NCBI GenBank assembly: GCA_937885345.1
Contig: CAKZZH010000127.1
Location: 1-19,131, forward strand
Origin: an uncultured Lachnospiraceae bacterium
GTDB taxonomy: Bacteria; Bacillota; Clostridia; Lachnospirales; Lachnospiraceae
Length of the DNA stretch: 19,131 nt
Reading direction: 5' to 3'
Positions 15,008-19,131 of the stretch are shown here, one piece after another (position 1 is the first letter of the stretch; every line of letters begins with the position of its first letter). The position numbers were made by a program, and so were the translations under genes. The notes under the pieces were generated by a model. The model searched no databases. It was not told the DNA's origin and worked only from the letters and a program-made list of their open reading frames with translations.

Positions 15008-15074
15008 CAAATCAAAACGAATGAGTCATATGCATGAGAATTGCCGGGCAATTCTGATTGAAAGGAGGCAGGCA

Positions 15075-16133
15075 TTGGAGATAGATGAGCGTAAGATGAA
15101 GATTCTTAAGGCTGTCATCCAGAATTATCTTGAGACCGGTGAGCCGGTGGGTTCAAGGACAATTTCAAAGTATACCGATCTTAAGCTCAGTCCTGCAACC
15201 ATTCGTAATGAGATGGCTGACCTTGAGGAGATGGGGTATATTATACAGCCTCATACATCGGCTGGAAGAATCCCTTCCGACAAGGGTTACAGGCTTTATG
15301 TGGACGAGATGCTTCGTGACAAGTCCGAGGCTCTTGATAAGAGAGAGTCGGAGCTTAACCGTAAGGAAGATCTTCTTATAGAAAAGGTTGATAAGGTTGA
15401 GGTGCTTCTTCAGAATGTTGCCAAGAAGCTTGCTACCAATACCAATTATGCAACGCTTGTTGCGGCGCAGAATAAGAAGGGACGTGCGATCAAGTTTATA
15501 CAGGTCAGTCAGCTTGAGAAGGGTAAAATACTTGCCGTTACGGTTCTTGAGGGCAATGTGATTAAGAACACGATCGTGGAAACAGGTACGGCAATCGATT
15601 CCGAGGCGGCCCTCAAAATAAACCTTCTCCTTAATAATGAGATAGACGGGCGTGCGATTGAGGATGTTAATCTTGATGTGATAAGCAAGCTTATGAAATC
15701 TGCGGGTGACTACGGAATGCTTGTAAGAGATATCCTTGATGCGATCGCGGCAGCTGCGAGAAGTGATGAGGACTTGCAGATTTATACGAGCGGAGCGACC
15801 AATATTTTCAAATATCCGGAACTTAGCGATAATGCGAGAGCAAGCGAGTTGATATATGCGCTTGAAGAAAAGAAAGCACTCAGCGGTCTGGTTGAAGATA
15901 TTGAGAATTCAACCGACGGAATCAAGGTATATATCGGTGAGGAGACCCCGATTGAAGGTATGAAAGATTGCAGTGTGGTTACGGCAACCTACAACCTTAA
16001 GGACGGTGCGAGAGGAACCATCGGTATCATCGGTCCAAAGCGAATGGACTATGAGAAAGTGGTTGAAACAATAAACAGTATCAAGGCGCAGCTTGGTGAT
16101 GCGTACGGTGATGATGAAGGAGGCAAAACGTGA
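15075..16133 (+). CDS. hrcA: Heat-inducible transcription repressor HrcA
   Basis: This 352-residue repressor binds the CIRCE operator just upstream, so it is autoregulated. The N-terminal winged helix is classic: ILKAVIQNYLETGEPVGSRT, then LSPATIRNEMADLEEMGYI and HTSAGRIPSDKGYRLYVD. The C-terminal GAF-like dimerisation part runs to IIGPKRMDYEKVVETIN near the end. I chose the TTG at 15075: AAAGGAGG lies six bases before it, and the length then matches the family. The ATG at 15021 in the same frame would add 18 unconserved residues and lacks a ribosome-binding site. Its TGA overlaps the grpE GTG (GTGA). Confidence 0.96.
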   Translation: MEIDERKMKILKAVIQNYLETGEPVGSRTISKYTDLKLSPATIRNEMADLEEMGYIIQPHTSAGRIPSDKGYRLYVDEMLRDKSEALDKRESELNRKEDLLIEKVDKVEVLLQNVAKKLATNTNYATLVAAQNKKGRAIKFIQVSQLEKGKILAVTVLEGNVIKNTIVETGTAIDSEAALKINLLLNNEIDGRAIEDVNLDVISKLMKSAGDYGMLVRDILDAIAAAARSDEDLQIYTSGATNIFKYPELSDNARASELIYALEEKKALSGLVEDIENSTDGIKVYIGEETPIEGMKDCSVVTATYNLKDGARGTIGIIGPKRMDYEKVVETINSIKAQLGDAYGDDEGGKT

Positions 16134-16876
16134 CCGAAGATGAGAAGATAAAAATGCCGCAGGGAGATGCAGCTGCGGCTGAAGATACATCTAAGGAAGA
16201 TATTTTAACGGAAGAAAGCGCTGCAGCAGATGCGCAGGAAGGCGCAGATGCAGAAGAAAATGCAGATGCGCAGGAAGGCGCAGACGCAAAAGAAAATGCA
16301 GATGCGCAGGAAAGTGCAGACGCACGCAGCGAAGAGACCGATGCAAACGAAGAAGCGGATGTAAGTGATGATGCGGCTGAGGAAAATGTTCCGAAGGGCA
16401 GAGAGAACTTCTTCAAGAAGAACAAGAAAGATAAGAAAGACAAGAAGGATGAGCAGATAGAGGAACTTACCGATAAATACAAGCGTACGATGGCTGAGTT
16501 TGATAATTTCCGCAAGAGAACGGAGCTCGAGAAATCGGCAATGTATGAGATCGGAGCAAGGGATATAATCGAGAAGATCCTTCCGGTTAAGGACAATTTT
16601 GAGAGAGGGCTTGCAGCCATTCCCGAGAGTGACAGAGAATCCGCAATTGCCGTAGGAATGGATAAAATATACAAACAGCTCGACAAGGTGCTTACGGATC
16701 TCGGAGTTACCGAGATTGAGGCAGAGGGAGTCGAATTTAATCCTGAGCTTCACAATGCGGTAATGCACATCGAAGATGAGTCCTTAGGCGACAATGTTAT
16801 CGCAGAGGTCTTTGAGAAGGGCTACACTTACAAGGGCAAAGTCGTAAGACACAGCATGGTTAAGGTGGCCAACTGA
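16130..16876 (+). CDS. grpE: Nucleotide exchange factor GrpE
   Basis: This 248-residue cochaperone releases ADP from DnaK. The conserved part is complete: a long dimerising helix with EQIEELTDKYKRTMAEFDNF and RKRTE, the LPVKDNFERGL segment, and the beta-wing domain with GVEFNPELHNAV, then VFEKGYTYKGKVVRHSMVKV. The N-terminal 90 or so residues are unusually acidic and Ala-rich, containing a 12-residue repeat (ADAQEGADAEEN) encoded by a 36-base DNA repeat. This tail is normally variable and disordered. The start is GTG, overlapping the hrcA stop, with GGAGG six bases before it, implying translational coupling. Confidence 0.96.
   Translation: MTEDEKIKMPQGDAAAAEDTSKEDILTEESAAADAQEGADAEENADAQEGADAKENADAQESADARSEETDANEEADVSDDAAEENVPKGRENFFKKNKKDKKDKKDEQIEELTDKYKRTMAEFDNFRKRTELEKSAMYEIGARDIIEKILPVKDNFERGLAAIPESDRESAIAVGMDKIYKQLDKVLTDLGVTEIEAEGVEFNPELHNAVMHIEDESLGDNVIAEVFEKGYTYKGKVVRHSMVKVAN
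16226..16324 (+). repeat. 36-base tandem repeat in the 5' part of grpE
   Basis: There are two full units (16226-16261 and 16262-16297) and a third partial one (16298 to about 16324). Each begins GCAGATGCGCAGGAA, with few mismatches. The repeat preserves the reading frame, so copy-number change would only lengthen or shorten the acidic tail of GrpE. Confidence 0.9.
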
Positions 16877-16964
16877 TAAGCGGTGCGCAGGGCGCAATTA
16901 AAAAGGTAATACATATTTTAAAATAAATAACAACAATAATACATAATAAAGGAGATATATAACT

Positions 16965-18848
16965 ATGGGTAAAATAATTGGAATTGACCTTGGAACTACG
17001 AACAGCTGCGTGGCTGTTATGGAAGGCGGAAAGCCTGTTGTAATCGCAAATACAGAGGGTATAAGAACTACACCTTCGGTTGTTGCTTTTACCAAGAACG
17101 GTGAGAGACTTGTGGGTGATCCCGCAAAGCGTCAGGCAGTAACGAATGCCGACAAGACGATCTCATCCATTAAGAGACATATGGGTACTGATTACAAAGT
17201 AGATATCGACGGTAAGAAATATACACCTCAGGAGATTTCGGCAATGATTCTTCAGAAACTTAAGGCTGATGCTGAGAGTTATCTTGGCGAGACGGTTTCA
17301 GAGGCCGTAATTACCGTTCCTGCTTACTTTAACGATGCACAGAGACAGGCTACCAAGGATGCCGGTAAAATAGCCGGACTCGATGTTAAGAGAATCATCA
17401 ACGAGCCTACAGCTGCTGCTCTTGCATATGGTCTTGATAACGAGAAGGAGCAGAAGATCATGGTTTATGACCTTGGTGGCGGTACATTCGATGTTTCCAT
17501 TATCGAGATCGGTGACGGTGTTATCGAAGTTCTTTCTACAAACGGTGATACAAGACTTGGTGGTGATGATTTCGATCAGAAGATCATCGACTGGATGGTT
17601 TCTGAATTTAAGGCAGCTGAAGGCGTTGATCTTTCAAATGATAAGGTCGCTCTTCAGAGACTTAAGGAAGCAGCTGAGAAGGCTAAGAAGGAACTTTCTT
17701 CCGCAACTACAACCAATATCAACCTTCCTTACATCACAGCGACCGCTGAGGGACCTAAGCATTTCGATATGAACCTTACAAGAGCCAAGTTCGAGGAACT
17801 CGTTCACGATCTCGTTGAGAGAACCGCTGTTCCCGTACAGAATGCTATGAAGGATGCAGGTCTTAATTATTCTGATATTTCAAAGGTTCTTCTTGTCGGT
17901 GGTTCTACAAGAGTTCCTTGTGTTCAGGCTAAGGTTCAGCAGCTTACGGGCAAAGAGCCCAACAAGTCACTTAACCCTGATGAGTGCGTAGCGATCGGTG
18001 CTTCCATCCAGGGTGGTAAACTTGCAGGTGATGCCGGTGCAGGCGAGATCCTTCTTCTTGATGTAACACCTCTTTCTCTCTCGATCGAGACAATGGGTGG
18101 TGTTGCTACAAGACTTATTGAGCGTAATACAACAATTCCTACCAAGAAGAGCCAGATCTTCTCAACGGCAGCAGATAATCAGACAGCCGTAGATATCAAT
18201 GTTCTTCAGGGTGAGAGACAGTTCGCAAAAGATAACAAGTCACTCGGACAGTTCAGACTTGACGGAATCCCTCCCGCAAGAAGAGGCGTTCCTCAGATCG
18301 AGGTTACATTCGATATCGATGCAAACGGTATCGTTAATGTATCCGCAAAGGATATGGGTACAGGTAAGGAACAGCATATCACGATCACATCCGGTTCCAA
18401 TATGTCAGATGCTGATATCGAGAAGGCTGTTAAGGAAGCTGCTGAATATGAGGCTCAGGATAAAAAGCGTAAGGAAGGCATTGATGCCAGAAATGAAGCT
18501 GACTCCCTGGCAATGCAGGTCGAGAAAGCTCTGAATGAAGTCAGCGACAAGCTGGATCCGACCGATAAGGCTGAAGTGGAAAATGATCTGAATGCTCTGA
18601 AGGGGGTACTTCCTGCAGATTCCAATGCGGAGATCACTCCGGATCAGTTAAGCCAGATCAAGGCAGCCAGGGAAAAACTGATGAACAGCTCTCAGAAGGT
18701 ATTTACCAAGATGTACGAGCAGGCCGGCGCTCAGGCAGGACCTGGAGCCGGATATCAGGATCCGGGTTACCAGGGCGGCAATGACCAGAACTCCGGCAAC
18801 GGCGGAGCCGATGACAATGTCGTAGATGGTGATTACACCGAGATCTGA
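16965..18848 (+). CDS. dnaK: Molecular chaperone DnaK (Hsp70)
   Basis: This 627-residue ATP-dependent chaperone refolds client proteins with GrpE and DnaJ. The ATPase domain (1 to about 370) has GIDLGTTNSCVAV, VYDLGGGTFDVSII and VLLVGGSTRVP. The substrate-binding domain includes LLLDVTPLSLSIETMGG and the helical lid, and the C-terminus ends VVDGDYTEI after a Gly/Gln/Asn-rich linker. AAAGGAG lies well placed before the ATG. It is third in the CIRCE operon, 88 bases after grpE with no terminator between. Odd point: leucine codons switch from CTT/CTC (34 of 34 up to about 18262) to mostly CTG (six of eight from 18507 on), see findings. Confidence 0.98.
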   Translation: MGKIIGIDLGTTNSCVAVMEGGKPVVIANTEGIRTTPSVVAFTKNGERLVGDPAKRQAVTNADKTISSIKRHMGTDYKVDIDGKKYTPQEISAMILQKLKADAESYLGETVSEAVITVPAYFNDAQRQATKDAGKIAGLDVKRIINEPTAAALAYGLDNEKEQKIMVYDLGGGTFDVSIIEIGDGVIEVLSTNGDTRLGGDDFDQKIIDWMVSEFKAAEGVDLSNDKVALQRLKEAAEKAKKELSSATTTNINLPYITATAEGPKHFDMNLTRAKFEELVHDLVERTAVPVQNAMKDAGLNYSDISKVLLVGGSTRVPCVQAKVQQLTGKEPNKSLNPDECVAIGASIQGGKLAGDAGAGEILLLDVTPLSLSIETMGGVATRLIERNTTIPTKKSQIFSTAADNQTAVDINVLQGERQFAKDNKSLGQFRLDGIPPARRGVPQIEVTFDIDANGIVNVSAKDMGTGKEQHITITSGSNMSDADIEKAVKEAAEYEAQDKKRKEGIDARNEADSLAMQVEKALNEVSDKLDPTDKAEVENDLNALKGVLPADSNAEITPDQLSQIKAAREKLMNSSQKVFTKMYEQAGAQAGPGAGYQDPGYQGGNDQNSGNGGADDNVVDGDYTEI

Positions 18849-18961
18849 TCATAAATCAATAAGTTGATGTAAAACAAGAATCTGTACAAACAGTAGGCAA
18901 AAGTGATAAAATTCAGATAGTGTTATTTAAACTTTGGTATAACTGACGGGGGATGAATGTT

Positions 18962-19131
18962 ATGCAGCAGGAGTACAGGGGGAAACCTGTTTTTAGTCAC
19001 AGGTATGTCAGCATGAATGAGGATGCCATCAGAGGTGAGATTGACAGGCTTCAGGGCGAGATTTATGCCATGCACGATATGTTGGAACTCTTTGGCAAGG
19101 ACAATAAAGACATACGTCAGCATATGACGGA
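18962..19131 (+). CDS. Unidentified ORF, cut by the right edge
   Basis: An ORF opens at ATG 18962 (in-frame ATG also at 18953) and runs off the window after 56 codons. A GGGGG stretch nine bases upstream may act as ribosome-binding site. The visible part is polar, with a probable helix containing IRGEIDRLQGEIYAMHDMLE. I do not recognise it. It is clearly not DnaJ, whose J-domain should be visible by this point. A weak TATAAC at 18938 could be its -10. Confidence 0.55.
   Translation, partial: MQQEYRGKPVFSHRYVSMNEDAIRGEIDRLQGEIYAMHDMLELFGKDNKDIRQHMT

Larger units (their letters stand above)
14714..15074. other. 361-base gap: terminator plus heat-shock control region
   Basis: There is no gene. 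It holds the strong terminator of the EAL-HDOD gene, a stretch without recognisable signals (14845-14937), the hrcA operon promoter, the CIRCE operator and the hrcA leader. Confidence 0.7.

Noticed and set aside
15021..15074. N-terminal extension of hrcA from ATG 15021
   Set aside because: No ribosome-binding site precedes it. TTG 15075 has AAAGGAGG at ideal spacing and matches the family start.
16081..16768. Long minus-strand ORFs opposite grpE (Ser/Ala/Cys/Phe-rich)
   Set aside because: They are shadows of the repetitive acidic coding sequence of grpE.
1..19131. CRISPR array, tRNA, rRNA, insertion sequence or riboswitch
   Set aside because: No regularly spaced repeats, tRNA-like cloverleaf, transposase gene with terminal repeats or recognised riboswitch core was visible by reading; a covariance-model scan was not possible.

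Overview
The window looks like chromosome of a low-to-mid GC Gram-positive anaerobe of the class Clostridia, most likely family Lachnospiraceae. This is inferred from the strong AGGAGG ribosome-binding sites, TTGACA/TATAAT promoters with 17-base spacers, the perfect CIRCE element ahead of hrcA-grpE-dnaK, the unadenylylated type I-alpha glutamine synthetase, the LL-diaminopimelate aminotransferase (DapL), and the large 7TM hybrid kinase. No species can be named from the sequence alone.

Layout. (1) 1-2279 is an AT-rich accessory segment. It holds a minus-strand abiE-type toxin-antitoxin operon (AbiEi-like antitoxin, then AbiEii nucleotidyltransferase toxin, overlapping by 14 bases) with its own promoter and downstream hairpins. 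Upstream lie a 43-codon ORF for a possible one-helix membrane peptide and a short relic of a second, different AbiEi-type antitoxin. (2) 2280-3969 has an orphan zinc/manganese-type ABC substrate-binding lipoprotein and a convergent HAD phosphatase; their 3' ends overlap by 8 bases. (3) 4163-6731 is a probable glnA-dapL operon joining ammonia assimilation to lysine and cell-wall diaminopimelate synthesis. (4) 6870-7568 encodes a cytoplasmic NodB-type deacetylase. (5) 7639-11249 is a signalling pair: a stand-alone double-receiver protein, translationally coupled to a 939-residue 7TM-PAS-kinase-receiver-Hpt hybrid kinase. (6) 11426-12094 is a coiled-coil protein of unknown function, perhaps FlxA-like. 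(7) 12185-14713 has a divergent pair, a CDF metal exporter and a degenerate EAL-HDOD protein, each followed by a clear terminator. (8) 14938-18848 is the heat-shock operon CIRCE-hrcA-grpE-dnaK. (9) An unidentified ORF runs off the right edge where dnaJ would often be expected.

How the genes work together. HrcA should repress its own operon at CIRCE, with GrpE recharging DnaK. GlnA and DapL share glutamate/glutamine metabolism. The kinase and double-receiver protein offer several phosphorylation sites with no visible DNA-binding output. The points most worth checking are the antitoxin relic and tiny membrane ORF beside the AbiE operon, and an abrupt change of leucine codon use inside the 3' end of dnaK that suggests recombination or a chimeric assembly. 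I saw no convincing wholly new multi-gene system.
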